Origin: Hyphomonadaceae bacterium
GTDB lineage: Bacteria > Pseudomonadota > Alphaproteobacteria > Caulobacterales > Aquidulcibacteraceae
Length of the DNA stretch: 64,000 bases
Reading direction: 5' to 3'
Assembly (NCBI GenBank): GCA_016791365.1
Contig: JAEUMT010000028.1
Coordinates: 1-64,000 of the forward strand
The translations under genes and the position numbers were made by a program. Position 1 is the stretch's first letter. Every line of letters begins with the position of its first letter. The notes under the pieces are model-generated. The model searched no databases. It worked only from the letters and a program-made list of their open reading frames with translations, and was not told where the DNA came from. Of this stretch, positions 8,974 to 18,614 are shown piece after piece.

Positions 8974-10650
8974 TCAGTGGTGGCTGTCCGGCTTGATCAC
9001 CGGCAGTTCGTTGAACTGGTGGAAAGGCGGCGGCGACGAGAGCGTCCACTCAAGCGTGGTCGCGCCTTCACCCCACGGATTGGCTCCCGCCTTGCGGCGC
9101 ACGAGGAACATCTCCGCCAGCATGAACAGGAACACGACAACGCCGGCGACGGTGATCAAATAACCAATCGACGAGATGTTGTTCCAGTACGTGAACGCTT
9201 CCGGATAATCGATGTACCGGCGCGGCATCCCCTGCAGACCCAAGAAGTGCTGCGGGAAGAAGACGACATTCACGCCCACGAACATCAGCCAGAAGTGCAG
9301 GCCGCCGAGGAAACCGTTGTAACGGTAGCCGCTCATCTTCGGGATCCAATAATAGAAGCCGGCGAAGATCGCGAACACGGCGCCGAGCGAGAGCACGTAG
9401 TGGAAGTGCGCGACGACATAATACGTGTCGTGAAGCGCCGTATCGATGCCCGAGTTCGCCAGCACGACCCCAGTGACGCCGCCCACCGTAAACAGGAAGA
9501 TGAAGCCGATCGCCCACAGCATCGGCACCTTAAAGTCGATCGAGCCGCCCCACATGGTGGCGATCCACGAGAAAATCTTGATGCCCGTCGGCACCGCGAT
9601 GACCATCGTGGCGGCGACAAAGTATGCCTCCAGATCAAGGCCCATGCCGACCGTGTACATGTGGTGCGCCCACACGACGAAGCCGATGACGCCGATCGCG
9701 ACCATGGCGTAGGCCATGCCGAGATAGCCGAACACAGGCTTGCGGGAGAACGTCGAGACGATCTGCGAGACCATGCCGAAGCCCGGCAGGATCAGAATGT
9801 AAACTTCCGGGTGACCGAAGAACCAGAACAAGTGCTGGTACATCACCGGATCGCCGCCGCCGGCCGGCTCGAAGAATTGCGTGCCGAAGTTGCGGTCGGT
9901 CAGCAGCATGGTGAGCGCGCCAGCGAGAACCGGCAGCGAGAGCACCAGCAGCCACACGGTGACGAGGATCGACCACACGAACAGCGGCATGCGGTGCAAC
10001 GTCATGCCCGGGGCGCGCATGTTGAAGATGGTGGTGATGAAGTTCACCGCGCCGAGGATTGAGCTCGCGCCCGCGATGTGCAGCGAAAGGATCAACAGAT
10101 CCATCGACGGCCCGCTATGGTGCGCGGGCGAAGTCGAGAGCGGCGCATAAAGCGTCCAGCCGCCGCCAAAGCCCGGCCAATCGCCGTTGCCCGGAACGAT
10201 CATCGACAGCACCGCGAGCGTGAACGACGCCGGCAGCAGCCAGAACGAAATGTTGTTCATGCGCGGGAACGCCATGTCCGGCGCGCCGATCATCAGCGGC
10301 ACGAACCAATTGCCGAAGCCGCCGATCATCGCGGGCATGACCATGAAGAAGATCATGATCAGGCCGTGCATGGTCACGACCACGTTGTACGAGTGGTTCG
10401 AGTCCATGCCGAGCATGTTCGCGAGCATTGAGCCTTCGGTGAAGACCTGCACGCCCGGCTCGGCCAATTCCCAGCGGATGAAGCCGGAAAGCGCGCCGCC
10501 AATGATGCCGGCGATGATCGCGAAGATAAGGTACATCGTGCCGATGTCCTTATGGTTCGTCGAATAGACCCAGCGCTTCCAATCGTAGAGGCTTGGGCGG
10601 TGTTCGGCGTGGTGATCGTCGCCCGCGGCGTGAGCAGCTTCGTGCGTCAT
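8974..10650 (-). CDS. ctaD: Cytochrome c oxidase subunit I
   Basis: The 558-residue catalytic subunit, with haem a and the haem a3-Cu(B) site. Visible family motifs are [13 protein letters not shown] at the start, [32 protein letters not shown] (Cu(B) histidine and cross-linked tyrosine), [12 protein letters not shown] (His pair), and [17 protein letters not shown] (haem histidines). The ATG at 10650 ([17 protein letters not shown]) was chosen; the frame continues upstream only through proline/arginine-rich sequence without similarity. It starts 13 bases after ctaC. Confidence 0.98.
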   Translation of the reverse strand: MTHEAAHAAGDDHHAEHRPSLYDWKRWVYSTNHKDIGTMYLIFAIIAGIIGGALSGFIRWELAEPGVQVFTEGSMLANMLGMDSNHSYNVVVTMHGLIMIFFMVMPAMIGGFGNWFVPLMIGAPDMAFPRMNNISFWLLPASFTLAVLSMIVPGNGDWPGFGGGWTLYAPLSTSPAHHSGPSMDLLILSLHIAGASSILGAVNFITTIFNMRAPGMTLHRMPLFVWSILVTVWLLVLSLPVLAGALTMLLTDRNFGTQFFEPAGGGDPVMYQHLFWFFGHPEVYILILPGFGMVSQIVSTFSRKPVFGYLGMAYAMVAIGVIGFVVWAHHMYTVGMGLDLEAYFVAATMVIAVPTGIKIFSWIATMWGGSIDFKVPMLWAIGFIFLFTVGGVTGVVLANSGIDTALHDTYYVVAHFHYVLSLGAVFAIFAGFYYWIPKMSGYRYNGFLGGLHFWLMFVGVNVVFFPQHFLGLQGMPRRYIDYPEAFTYWNNISSIGYLITVAGVVVFLFMLAEMFLVRRKAGANPWGEGATTLEWTLSSPPPFHQFNELPVIKPDSHH

Positions 10651-10663
10651 AGTCCTATGCTCC

Positions 10664-11572
10664 TCAGCGCGTCGTGGTCGACGGCGCAGCGGCCGGTTGT
10701 TCGGTTGCGGCAGGCGGGGTTGTCGCGGCGCCCTCGCCCGCGGCCGGCGGCGTCGCGGCCGGCGCAGGCTCGGCCGACGCGAACGCGCCGCCATGTTCAG
10801 CGATCCATGCATCGAACTCGGCGCGGCTCACCGCGCGGATTTCGATCGGCATGTAGGCGTGGTTCACGCCGCACAATTCGGAACACTGACCGTAATAAAC
10901 GCCGGGCGTGTCGACATTGAACCAGGTCTCGTTCACACGGCCCTGGATCGCGTCTTCCTTCACGCCAAACGCCGGGATGGCGAACGCATGGATGACGTCA
11001 TTCGACGTCACCAGCACGCGCACCGTGGTGTCGACCGGCACCAGCAGCGGTTCGGTCGTCGCCAGGAGATACGGGCGGTTCTGCGCCCGCGCATCTTCTT
11101 CCGGCAACAGGTTCGCCGCGATCGTCACGCCCGCGTCCGGATATTCGAGATTCCAGAACCACGAATTGCCCGTGACCTTCAGCGTCAGTTCAGCTTGTTC
11201 AGGGATACGTTCTTCCCGGTAGATCAGCGGGAACGATTTCCACGCGATCACAACCAGAATGAGAACCGGCACTACCGTCCAGATGACCTCCACCAACATG
11301 TTGTGGGTGAATTTCTTCGGCGTCGGGTTCGCGTGACGATTGTAGCGGATCATGACCCACATCAACAGCGCGGCCACGAAGATGGTAATCGCAACAATGA
11401 TCCACAGGAGGAAATCGTGAAACGCAGTGATCTCACGCATGATATCAGTCGCTGCCGGCTGCAGTTGCATCGCGCGGTCAGTCGGCTGCCCAGGCAGCAA
11501 CGTCGCGTGCGCAGCACCCGCAAATGACATTGCAACAGCGGCAATGCCTGCGATCCAAGCCCCTCGCTTCAC
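10664..11572 (-). CDS. ctaC: Cytochrome c oxidase subunit II
   Basis: A 302-residue precursor with a signal peptide (cleavage after AGAAHA is likely), two membrane helices ([19 protein letters not shown] and [19 protein letters not shown]), and the periplasmic CuA cupredoxin domain. Ligands are the histidine in [14 protein letters not shown] and the cluster [13 protein letters not shown]. The last 40 residues are Ala/Pro/Thr-rich and lack structure. It is the first gene of the minus-strand cox run, so the promoter should lie in 11573-11699, but no convincing box was identified there. Confidence 0.97.
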   Translation of the reverse strand: MKRGAWIAGIAAVAMSFAGAAHATLLPGQPTDRAMQLQPAATDIMREITAFHDFLLWIIVAITIFVAALLMWVMIRYNRHANPTPKKFTHNMLVEVIWTVVPVLILVVIAWKSFPLIYREERIPEQAELTLKVTGNSWFWNLEYPDAGVTIAANLLPEEDARAQNRPYLLATTEPLLVPVDTTVRVLVTSNDVIHAFAIPAFGVKEDAIQGRVNETWFNVDTPGVYYGQCSELCGVNHAYMPIEIRAVSRAEFDAWIAEHGGAFASAEPAPAATPPAAGEGAATTPPAATEQPAAAPSTTTR

Positions 11573-11699
11573 GCAGTAATCCTCCCTTGAGATTCAGCGC
11601 CGGTATGGCGCGCGCCGAAGCTCGCGCCTATACTGGGCGGGCGCGGCATACGACCGCGCCTTGCGGGTTTGTAAGTCTCCAACCGGGTGGGGTGCTAGC

Positions 11700-12347
11700 A
11701 TGAGCCGCGCTTTGCTTCCAAGGCGCTTCTCGTTGGCGATTCCGGCGTTCGCGATCTCGGTCGCGCTCGTCTCGTTCTTCGACGTCGCGGCAGCGCAACA
11801 ACGTTCCGACCCGACTGCCGTCACGGTGGTGGGGCGCGATCCCAATGCACGGCGCTGCAACGAGCAGGTCGTGCGCGGCGACGTCAGCGACGAAACCATC
11901 TCGCGCTGCTCCGATGCGCTGGAATACCGGCACCTGACCCAAGCCGCTGAAATCCAACTGCGGATAAATCGCGGCGTCACCTATATGCGCCGCCAGCAGA
12001 ACGAGGAGGCGCTCAGCGATTTCGACGCCGTGATCTCGCTCCAGCCGCGTCACCCCGAGGCGCAAGTGAATCGCGGCGCGGCCCTTCTCCAGCTCCACCG
12101 CTACGGCCCCGCCATCGCCGCTTTCACCGAGGCGCTCGGCCTCGGCGTCCAGGAGCCCTACAAGGCCTACTTCAACCGCGGCGCGGCGCGCGAAGCTTTG
12201 GGCGACATCCGTGGCGCCTATGAAGACTATAATACCGCCCTAGACATCTACCCCGACTGGGGGCCGGCCAACGCAGAGTTGCAACGTTTCGCCCGCCAAC
12301 GCCGCCAGACGCTGCAAGCGTCACAAGGCGGCTCTACAAATCAATAA
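11700..12347 (+). CDS. Tetratricopeptide-repeat protein, exported
   Basis: A 215-residue protein with an N-terminal hydrophobic export signal (FSLAIPAFAISVALVSFFDV, followed by AAAQQ) and about three TPR units between residues 75 and 195, each with the N-R-G-x-A spacing (INRGVTYMRRQQNEEALSDF, VNRGAALLQLHRYGPAIAAF, FNRGAAREALGDIRGAYEDY). TPR units bind other proteins, so it is probably a periplasmic adaptor; no partner is evident. The ATG at 11700 has a purine-rich GGGTGGGG before it and is preferred over an upstream in-frame codon. It is divergent from ctaC. Confidence 0.82.
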   Translation: MSRALLPRRFSLAIPAFAISVALVSFFDVAAAQQRSDPTAVTVVGRDPNARRCNEQVVRGDVSDETISRCSDALEYRHLTQAAEIQLRINRGVTYMRRQQNEEALSDFDAVISLQPRHPEAQVNRGAALLQLHRYGPAIAAFTEALGLGVQEPYKAYFNRGAAREALGDIRGAYEDYNTALDIYPDWGPANAELQRFARQRRQTLQASQGGSTNQ

Positions 12348-12444
12348 AAACAGCAACTTACAGTTTCCGACCGTTCCGGCTACAGCGCGGCGCGAGTCCG
12401 GGCCTATATTGAGCCCACACTATATTACCCCGGAGACGACACTT

Positions 12445-13866
12445 ATGGCCGATGGGCTCGCCGCCACCCCAGAACACGCTGCTGAGATGGACTGGGAGGC
12501 GGCCGCGCGGATTCTCGCTGACGCGACCAAGGGCGCTGACGACGGCGAAATCTTCGCCGAGGACACTCGCGCCGAAAGCTTCCACTGGGACGACGGCCGA
12601 CTGAAGTCCGCCTCCTTCGACGCAACCCAAGGCTTCGGCCTCCGCGTCGTCGCCGGAGAGCGCGCCGGCTACGGGCACGCCAGCGTTCTGGAAACAGAAG
12701 CCGTCTCGCGGGCGGCCGAAGCCGCCGCCGCCGTCAAACTCGGCCATACCGGCACGCTCGATGTCAGCCCCGCCAAAGTGAACCGCCAGCTCTATGCCGA
12801 CTTCGACCCGATCGAAGCCCCCGCCTTCACCGACAAAACCAATCTCCTCGCCGAGATCGACGCCTACTGCCGCGCCAAGGACCCACGCGTGGTGCAGGTC
12901 GCAGCGACCCTTTCCGGCGCGCGCCGGGGCCTCACCATTTTGCGTCCCGATGGCCTCAAGCTGACCGATCACCGTCCCCTTGTCCGCATAAACGTCTCGA
13001 TCACCGTCGAGCGCGACGGCCGCCGCGAAAGCGGCTCGGCGGGCGCCGGCGGGCGCGAGCCCTATGAAGTGTTCATCGCGCCCGGCCGCTGGAAAGCGCT
13101 CGCCGACGAAGCGCTGCGAATCGCGCTCGTCAATCTCGACGCCGAACCGGCGCCCGCCGGCGAGATGGACGTCGTGCTTGGCCCGGGCTGGCCTGGCGTG
13201 TTGCTGCACGAAGCCGTTGGTCACGGCCTCGAAGGCGACTTCAACCGTAAAGGCACCAGCGCTTTTTCCGGCATGCTCGGCCAACGCGTCGCCGCGCCCG
13301 GCGTAACAGTTGTGGATGACGGCACGCTCGAAAATCGTCGCGGCTCGCTAACGATCGACGACGAAGGCACGCCGACTCAGCGCACTGTTCTGATCGAAGA
13401 CGGCATCCTCAAAGGCTATCTGCAGGATCGCCTGAACGCGCGACTCACCGGCGTTGCGCCGACCGGTTCGGGCCGCCGCGAAAGCTACGCCCACCGCCCG
13501 ATGCCGCGCATGACCAACACCTTCATGACCGCCGGCGACAAAGCCCCCGAAGAGATCCTGCGCTCGCTCAAGCGCGGCGTTTACGCGGTTAATTTCGGAG
13601 GCGGACAAGTCGATATCACCTCCGGCAAGTTCGTCTTCCAATGCACCGAGGCGTACTTCGTCGAGGACGGAAAGATCAAATATCCGATCAAGGGCGCAAC
13701 GCTCATCGGCGATGGTCCGAGCGCGCTCACGCGCGTCACGATGATCGGCAACGATCTTCAATTGGACGAAGGCGTCGGCACCTGCGGCAAAGCCGGACAA
13801 AGCGTTCCGGTCGGCGTCGGACAACCAACCTTGTACATCACCGGCCTCACCGTCGGCGGGATGTAG
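12445..13866 (+). CDS. tldD: Metalloprotease TldD
   Basis: A 473-residue TldD protein, the zinc-bearing half of the TldD/TldE (PmbA) peptidase that processes small peptides and antitoxins. The metal motif HEAVGHGLEGD lies near residue 255, preceded by VVLGPGWPGVLL, and the C-terminus ends PTLYITGLTVGGM. The ATG at 12445 follows a GGAG at 12432-12435; a TTG further upstream lacks such a site. The TldE partner is not in this window. Confidence 0.96.
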   Translation: MADGLAATPEHAAEMDWEAAARILADATKGADDGEIFAEDTRAESFHWDDGRLKSASFDATQGFGLRVVAGERAGYGHASVLETEAVSRAAEAAAAVKLGHTGTLDVSPAKVNRQLYADFDPIEAPAFTDKTNLLAEIDAYCRAKDPRVVQVAATLSGARRGLTILRPDGLKLTDHRPLVRINVSITVERDGRRESGSAGAGGREPYEVFIAPGRWKALADEALRIALVNLDAEPAPAGEMDVVLGPGWPGVLLHEAVGHGLEGDFNRKGTSAFSGMLGQRVAAPGVTVVDDGTLENRRGSLTIDDEGTPTQRTVLIEDGILKGYLQDRLNARLTGVAPTGSGRRESYAHRPMPRMTNTFMTAGDKAPEEILRSLKRGVYAVNFGGGQVDITSGKFVFQCTEAYFVEDGKIKYPIKGATLIGDGPSALTRVTMIGNDLQLDEGVGTCGKAGQSVPVGVGQPTLYITGLTVGGM

Positions 13867-13942
13867 ATCGTCGCTGGTCATTTACAATTTAGAGAATCGA
13901 CGCAGAGCTATGAGCATCCCACTGTTTGGGGAGGTTGATACT

Positions 13943-14020
13943 ATGGCTGCGAAAAAGAAAACGGCTAAGGTTGCCAAGTCTGGCGCGAAGACCAAAGCCA
14001 AGGCGAAGAAGAAGAAGTAA
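13943..14020 (+). CDS. 25-residue lysine-rich peptide
   Basis: A short frame from the ATG at 13943 to TAA at 14018-14020 encodes 25 residues, of which 12 are lysine and most of the rest alanine, threonine, glycine or valine. It begins MAAKKKTAKVAK and ends in four lysines. The site GGGGAGG lies 7-13 bases upstream and a strong intrinsic terminator follows at 14045, so the unit has the layout of a real small gene. The composition recalls the lysine/alanine tails of bacterial histone-H1-like proteins; nucleic-acid binding is inference only. Confidence 0.68.
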   Translation: MAAKKKTAKVAKSGAKTKAKAKKKK

Positions 14021-14044
14021 CTTTCTTCAACTTCAGGAATACGG

Positions 14045-14078
14045 AACGCCGCTGGGGTGACCCTCAGCGGCGTTTTCG
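14045..14078 (+). terminator. Intrinsic terminator after the lysine-rich peptide
   Basis: A ten-base-pair stem (AACGCCGCTG at 14045-14054 with CAGCGGCGTT at 14065-14074) encloses a ten-base loop and is followed by a T-rich tract TTTTCGTTTG. It is among the clearest rho-independent terminators in the window and closes the transcript carrying the 25-residue frame. Confidence 0.85.
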
Positions 14079-14248
14079 TTTGCAGCCGTCGCGCGCCGCC
14101 GCCGCTTCGTCGCAACGTACTGCAATTGCCTCAAAAAAAGCCGGCCTAGTCGCATCCAAGAAACACGCTGCAATCATCCTGAAACATGCAGCAGCGTACT
14201 TGCGCGACGCCGCACGCCGCGGGAGACGGCGACGGGAGGGGAGTAGAA

Positions 14249-16342
14249 ATGCTTGGCCGTATGATGGTCTCGGCGCTGGCTTTGACCGGCGTCGCGTATG
14301 CGCAAGAAGCGCCGACACCGGCGCCTGCCGCAACCGAATCCGTGACGCCATCGTCATCCAGCGCCGATCGCGTGAGCTACGAGGCCGCGCAATTTGCTCA
14401 ATACAACCCGCAGACCGCGCTCGACATGGTGCGCCAGGTTCCAGGTTTCTCGCTCGATGGCGGCGCTGACCGGCGCGGCTTCTCGGGCGCTGTCGGCAAT
14501 CTGCTGATCGACGGCGTTCGCCCCAGCACCAAGAGCCAGGGCGTCGAAGGCATTCTCTCGCGCATCCCCGCCAATCAGGTTGTTCGGCTCGAAATTTTGC
14601 GCGGCGCCGCTGTCGCTGGCGACGCCTCCGGCCAATCCACGCTGATGAACGTCGTGCGCACGGAAAGCGCCGGCAGCGGCGTGTACGAAGCCGGCTTCGA
14701 GCTGACATCGCGCGATGTCGCGGCGCCCCGCGGCGAACTTTCCTACAGCGGCCGCAACGGCAACGTCGAATACAGCCTCGCCGGCTCCGTTTTCAGCCAG
14801 TATCGCGACCTTCCGGGCTGGCGCCTGCTCTATAACGAGCCGGGCGACGTTTACACCGGCCGCGCCGAAACGCCGTCACCGCGCGATTTCCGCGAAGGCA
14901 GCGTCACCGGCAGCATCGCGTTTCCCCTGCTCGGCGGGCGCTTCAGCACCAACGCGCAAATCAACGCGTTCCGCTTCCACGCTGACAACGACTATTTCTT
15001 CTACGACGCGCTCGACAATCCCGACTCCGCCTTGCTGCAGGATTTCGAAGAACGAAGCCGCGGCTACGAAGTGGGCGTCAACTACGATCGCGATATCGGC
15101 CCATGGTCGCTTGGCCTGATCGGCCTCATCAATCGCGGCCGCTACGAAAGCGACGAGAACGACATCTTCCTGGACGGCGTTGGCGCGCTCGACGGCACGC
15201 TCACGCAGGACATCGTGCAGGACACCGGCGAATCCATCGCCCGCATCACGTTGTCGCGTCCGATCGGCGAACGAAACCGCATCGAGTTCGGGGCCGAAGG
15301 CGCGTTCAACTCGCTCGATCAGCAGCTTTCGCTGGGCGGCACGTTCGCGCCGCCGCTCTTCGACAACGCCAACGTGCTCGTCGAAGAAGAACGCGCTGAG
15401 ATCTTCGCTTCGCACACCTGGCGTCCCACCGACGTCTGGTCGCTCGAAACCCGCCTCAACTGGGAAACCTCAACGCTGACCTTCACCGGCGACAGCAACC
15501 AAACGGTGGACCTCACCTTCTGGAAGCCCTCGTTCCAGGTCACGCGCACCTTCGCCGGCAACAACCAGCTCCGCTTCCGCGTCTATCGGGACGTCAGCCA
15601 GCTCGACTTCGGCGACTTCGTCTCCGCGGCCGCAACCGCTGACGCAATCGTCTCGGGCGGCAACCCGGACCTGGTGCCGCAATCCGATTGGCGCGCGGAA
15701 CTGGGCGCGGACCTGCGCTTCCCGGGCGGCGCCGCTCTCAGCCTCACGCTCACCCAGCACCAGATCAGCGACGTCTCCGATGTCGTCTTCATCCCGGCCG
15801 CCGGCTTCGATGCGCCTGGCAATCTCGGCGACGGCGAAGCCACCAGCCTCGATGTGAATTTCTCCACGCCGGTCCCGCACATCGAGGGCGGGCGTCTGAC
15901 AATCCAGGGCTATCTCTGGGACACCGAAGTCACCGATCCGCTGACCAACCAGCCGCGCATCTTCTCCTTCCAGCCTGAATCCCAGGTCGAGGTGAACTTC
16001 CGGCAGGATCTGCCGGACCTGCGCTTCGCGTGGAGCCTCAGCGTCTTCAAGCAAGGCGAAACCCAGGCCTATCGGTTCAACGAAATCGACACGAGCGAAG
16101 AAGGCCCGTGGGTGGATTTGAGTTTCGAGACGACGGCGCTGCCGCACAACATGAAACTCACGGCCATCGCCGCGAACCTCTTCGACGGCACGGTCTATCG
16201 CGACCGTCGCTTCTTCAACGAAGACCCGCCAGGCCCGGTCACCAATCTCGGCCGCAATGGCATCAACACCGCGCGCGACTATCGCCAGCGCGAATTCGCC
16301 CGCGCGCCCTGGTTCATCCTCCAGCTGAGCGGCACGTTCTAG
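14249..16342 (+). CDS. TonB-dependent receptor-like outer membrane protein
   Basis: A 697-residue protein with a signal peptide (MLGRMMVSALALTGVAYA, cleavage before QEA), a plug domain at about residues 40-150 (DMVRQVPGFSLDGGADRRGF, VGNLLIDGVRPSTKSQGVE and VVRLEILRGAA), then a long beta-barrel rich in alternating hydrophobic and aromatic strands, ending with the C-terminal phenylalanine expected of outer-membrane barrels (ILQLSGTF). No clear TonB box was seen. The ATG at 14249 follows GGGAGGGGAG. No transport or regulatory partner is adjacent, so the ligand is unknown. Confidence 0.9.
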   Translation: MLGRMMVSALALTGVAYAQEAPTPAPAATESVTPSSSSADRVSYEAAQFAQYNPQTALDMVRQVPGFSLDGGADRRGFSGAVGNLLIDGVRPSTKSQGVEGILSRIPANQVVRLEILRGAAVAGDASGQSTLMNVVRTESAGSGVYEAGFELTSRDVAAPRGELSYSGRNGNVEYSLAGSVFSQYRDLPGWRLLYNEPGDVYTGRAETPSPRDFREGSVTGSIAFPLLGGRFSTNAQINAFRFHADNDYFFYDALDNPDSALLQDFEERSRGYEVGVNYDRDIGPWSLGLIGLINRGRYESDENDIFLDGVGALDGTLTQDIVQDTGESIARITLSRPIGERNRIEFGAEGAFNSLDQQLSLGGTFAPPLFDNANVLVEEERAEIFASHTWRPTDVWSLETRLNWETSTLTFTGDSNQTVDLTFWKPSFQVTRTFAGNNQLRFRVYRDVSQLDFGDFVSAAATADAIVSGGNPDLVPQSDWRAELGADLRFPGGAALSLTLTQHQISDVSDVVFIPAAGFDAPGNLGDGEATSLDVNFSTPVPHIEGGRLTIQGYLWDTEVTDPLTNQPRIFSFQPESQVEVNFRQDLPDLRFAWSLSVFKQGETQAYRFNEIDTSEEGPWVDLSFETTALPHNMKLTAIAANLFDGTVYRDRRFFNEDPPGPVTNLGRNGINTARDYRQREFARAPWFILQLSGTF

Positions 16343-16354
16343 TTTGGGGGCACG

Positions 16355-16470
16355 CCTTCCTGGGCCCGCGCGTCTTCAGACGCGCCCTTTGCTTCGCGCT
16401 ATGCCAATGCGGGTCTGAAGACCTGCGGTCCAAGACGCCCACCAGCGTCAGCCTGAGCCTGTCGAAGGCG
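16355..16470. repeat. Composite palindromic repeat between the receptor gene and atpI
   Basis: Two repeat types abut. At 16362-16434 GCGTCTTCAGACGC and GGTCTGAAGACCTGCGGTCC form a palindromic element related to 30605-30661 inside the glycine riboswitch. At 16435-16470 the sequence is identical to 1115-1150. The rest of the 312-base gap (16471-16654) shows no gene; it should hold the ATP synthase promoter, but no clear -35/-10 pair was identified. Confidence 0.75.
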
Positions 16471-16654
16471 AGAAGGTAAGCGCCCCTCCAGTTTCGCAGG
16501 GCGGTCGTGCGCCAGCGCTCCAAATCCAGAGCAAATGTCGCACGCGGTTTCCTTGACCCTCGCGCGACCCCTGCTAGTTTCCGCGCGCGCGAACAGGGGG
16601 CCTCAAGACGAGTCGCCCCCCTCCTCGCTACTTTGGGGGCGCGTGGACCGGTCG

Positions 16655-16990
16655 ATGCCTGACAGAAAACCGCCCGAGGATGACCTTTCCAGCCTGCGCC
16701 GGCGTGTTGACGCCGCCCGCGGGACGGACGCCTCGAAGTCCCAGCCGGCCCCGAGCGCAGCATCGCTGTCGCTTCGGATCGGAGGGGAATTTGGCGCGGC
16801 GATTATCGTTGGGGCATTGCTGGGCTACGGGGTCGATTATTTTCTCCACACCGGCGGTTGGGGATTAGGCATCGGCTTCGGACTGGGGTTCGTGACGGGC
16901 GTGTTCAACGTGGTCCGCGCAGTGCGCGCCTACAACGACGCCAACCCGCCGAACCCAAACGCGCCGTCCATCCCGGACGACGACGACTGA
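16655..16990 (+). CDS. atpI: ATP synthase protein I
   Basis: A 111-residue accessory protein encoded at the head of the F0 operon. It has a charged N-terminus (PDRKPPEDDLSSLRRRVDAA) and two membrane helices (FGAAIIVGALLGYGVDYFL and LGIGFGLGFVTGVFNVVRAV), followed by an Asn/Pro/Asp-rich tail. AtpI family proteins help assemble the c-ring or supply Mg2+. The ATG at 16655 gives the family length; the frame continues upstream without similarity. The atpB start lies 11 bases after its stop. Confidence 0.9.
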   Translation: MPDRKPPEDDLSSLRRRVDAARGTDASKSQPAPSAASLSLRIGGEFGAAIIVGALLGYGVDYFLHTGGWGLGIGFGLGFVTGVFNVVRAVRAYNDANPPNPNAPSIPDDDD

Positions 16991-17001
16991 GGATTTGAGT
17001 T

Positions 17002-17760
17002 TTGTCGAACGACCCGATCCACCAGTTCCACATCAACCCGATCAGCGAACCGATCCACTTCGGCGCGGTCGACGCGACATTCACCAACGCGTCGCTGTTC
17101 ATGGTCGCCGGCGTCGCCGCCGCGGCCGGGTTCATGTGGTGGGCGATGAAGCCGGCCGCCGTCGTGCCGGGCCGCGCGCAGGTCATCGCCGAAGGCGCCT
17201 ACGGCTTTATCCACTCGATGGTGAAGGATTCAGCGGGCGAAGAAGGCGTGAAACGCTTCTTCCCGTTCGTGTTCACGCTCTTCCTCTTTATCTTCGCCGC
17301 AAACATGCTCGGCATGTTCCCCTACTTCTTCACCCCGACCAGCCAGATCGTCATCACCGCGACGATGGCGCTGATGGTGTTTTTCACCGTCATCACCGTC
17401 GGCATCGCCAAGAACGGCTTCAAATTTCTGAAGCTGTTCGTGCCGTCGGGCGTGCCTTGGTACATTTTGTGGTTCGTGGTGATCATCGAGATCATCTCGT
17501 TCTTCTCGCGCCCGCTCAGCCACGCCGTTCGTTTGTGGGCCAACGTGCTCGCCGGCCACTTGGTGCTGAAAGTGTTCGCGGGCTTCGTGCCGATGATGGC
17601 CGCCGCCGGCGGCGTCTTCATTCTCGGCTCGATTTTGCCGCTCGGCATGACGGTTGCGCTTTATGCGCTCGAATTCCTGGTCGCGTTCCTGCAGGCGTAC
17701 GTGTTTGCGCTGCTCACCTGCATCTATCTGAACGACGCCCTTCACCCTGGCGGCCACTAA
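17002..17760 (+). CDS. atpB: ATP synthase F0 subunit a
   Basis: A 252-residue polytopic membrane subunit forming the proton half-channels against the c-ring. The essential arginine lies in SHAVRLWANVLAGHLVLKV, with later helix sequence ALEFLVAFLQAYVFALLTCI. It opens PIHQFHINPISEPIHFG, the usual N-terminus, and therefore must start at the TTG at 17002; the first in-frame ATG is 33 codons later, inside the first helix. Downstream genes follow on the same strand. Confidence 0.97.
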   Translation: MSNDPIHQFHINPISEPIHFGAVDATFTNASLFMVAGVAAAAGFMWWAMKPAAVVPGRAQVIAEGAYGFIHSMVKDSAGEEGVKRFFPFVFTLFLFIFAANMLGMFPYFFTPTSQIVITATMALMVFFTVITVGIAKNGFKFLKLFVPSGVPWYILWFVVIIEIISFFSRPLSHAVRLWANVLAGHLVLKVFAGFVPMMAAAGGVFILGSILPLGMTVALYALEFLVAFLQAYVFALLTCIYLNDALHPGGH

Positions 17761-17797
17761 GCGGCCATCGCAAAACTGAAAACCTGGAGAGAGACTA

Positions 17798-18022
17798 ATG
17801 GACGTTGAAGCAGCGAAAATGATCGGGGCCGGTATCGCTTGTATCGGCATGGGCGGCGCCGGCGTCGGCGTCGGCATCATCTTCGGTAACTTCCTGCAAG
17901 GCGCGCTGCGCAACCCGTCGGAAGCCCCGAAGCAATTCGGCAACCTCATCTTCGGCTTCGCCGTGACCGAAGCGCTCGGCATCTTCTCGCTGCTGATCGC
18001 GCTCCTGCTGATGTTCACCTAA
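17798..18022 (+). CDS. atpE: ATP synthase F0 subunit c
   Basis: A 74-residue hairpin of two membrane helices forming the rotor ring. The first helix has the glycine-rich [16 protein letters not shown], the polar loop is [15 protein letters not shown], and the proton-carrying glutamate is E58 in [15 protein letters not shown] good ribosome-binding site (GGAGAGAG) lies before the ATG, as expected for a subunit made in many copies. Confidence 0.98.
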   Translation: MDVEAAKMIGAGIACIGMGGAGVGVGIIFGNFLQGALRNPSEAPKQFGNLIFGFAVTEALGIFSLLIALLLMFT

Positions 18023-18038
18023 GCCAAAGGCCAAACCT

Positions 18039-18614
18039 ATGGCGGCGACGCCTCACGCAACTACTGTCGACCCGCACGCGGCCACCGACGCAGCGCATGG
18101 CGCTGCGGACGCGGCCGCGCACGGGGCCGAAGGCGGCGCGTTTCCGCCGTTCGACGCAACGACGTTCGCGAGCCAGCTCTTCTGGTTCGCGCTGACGTTC
18201 GGCGCGCTCTATTTCGTGCTCTCGCGCTTCGTGCTGCCGCAGATCACCGCGGTGCTCGCCAAGCGCGCCGGAACGATTAAGAGCGATCTCGACGAAGCCG
18301 CGCAGAAAAGCGCCGCCGCCGACCAAGCCCGCGTCGATATGGAAAAGGCCGTGGCCAAGGCCCGCGCCGATGCGCGCGCCATGATCGACGCCGCCCGCGC
18401 CGACGTCACCGCCAAGCTGACGGCCGAGCAAGGCGCTTCCGAGGAACGTCTCGCCAAGAAAATCGCCGAGGCGGAAGCCAAGGTCGACGCCGAGCGCCGG
18501 AAGGCGCTGGCCGAAGTGCCGGCGATAGCCGAAGCGCTCGCGCGCGATATTGCCGACAAGATCGCGCCCGCGAACACAAACACGCAACGCCAACGCGTAG
18601 CCGGAGAAGCCTGA
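18039..18614 (+). CDS. atpG: ATP synthase F0 subunit b'
   Basis: A 191-residue stator subunit. A His/Ala-rich N-terminal tail of about 35 residues precedes one membrane helix (SQLFWFALTFGALYFVLSRF) and a long charged helix for the peripheral stalk. The tail and position before the regular b gene mark it as the b' type of photosynthetic and alphaproteobacterial enzymes (also called atpF2 or atpX). Its stop overlaps the next start as TGATG. Confidence 0.93.
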   Translation: MAATPHATTVDPHAATDAAHGAADAAAHGAEGGAFPPFDATTFASQLFWFALTFGALYFVLSRFVLPQITAVLAKRAGTIKSDLDEAAQKSAAADQARVDMEKAVAKARADARAMIDAARADVTAKLTAEQGASEERLAKKIAEAEAKVDAERRKALAEVPAIAEALARDIADKIAPANTNTQRQRVAGEA

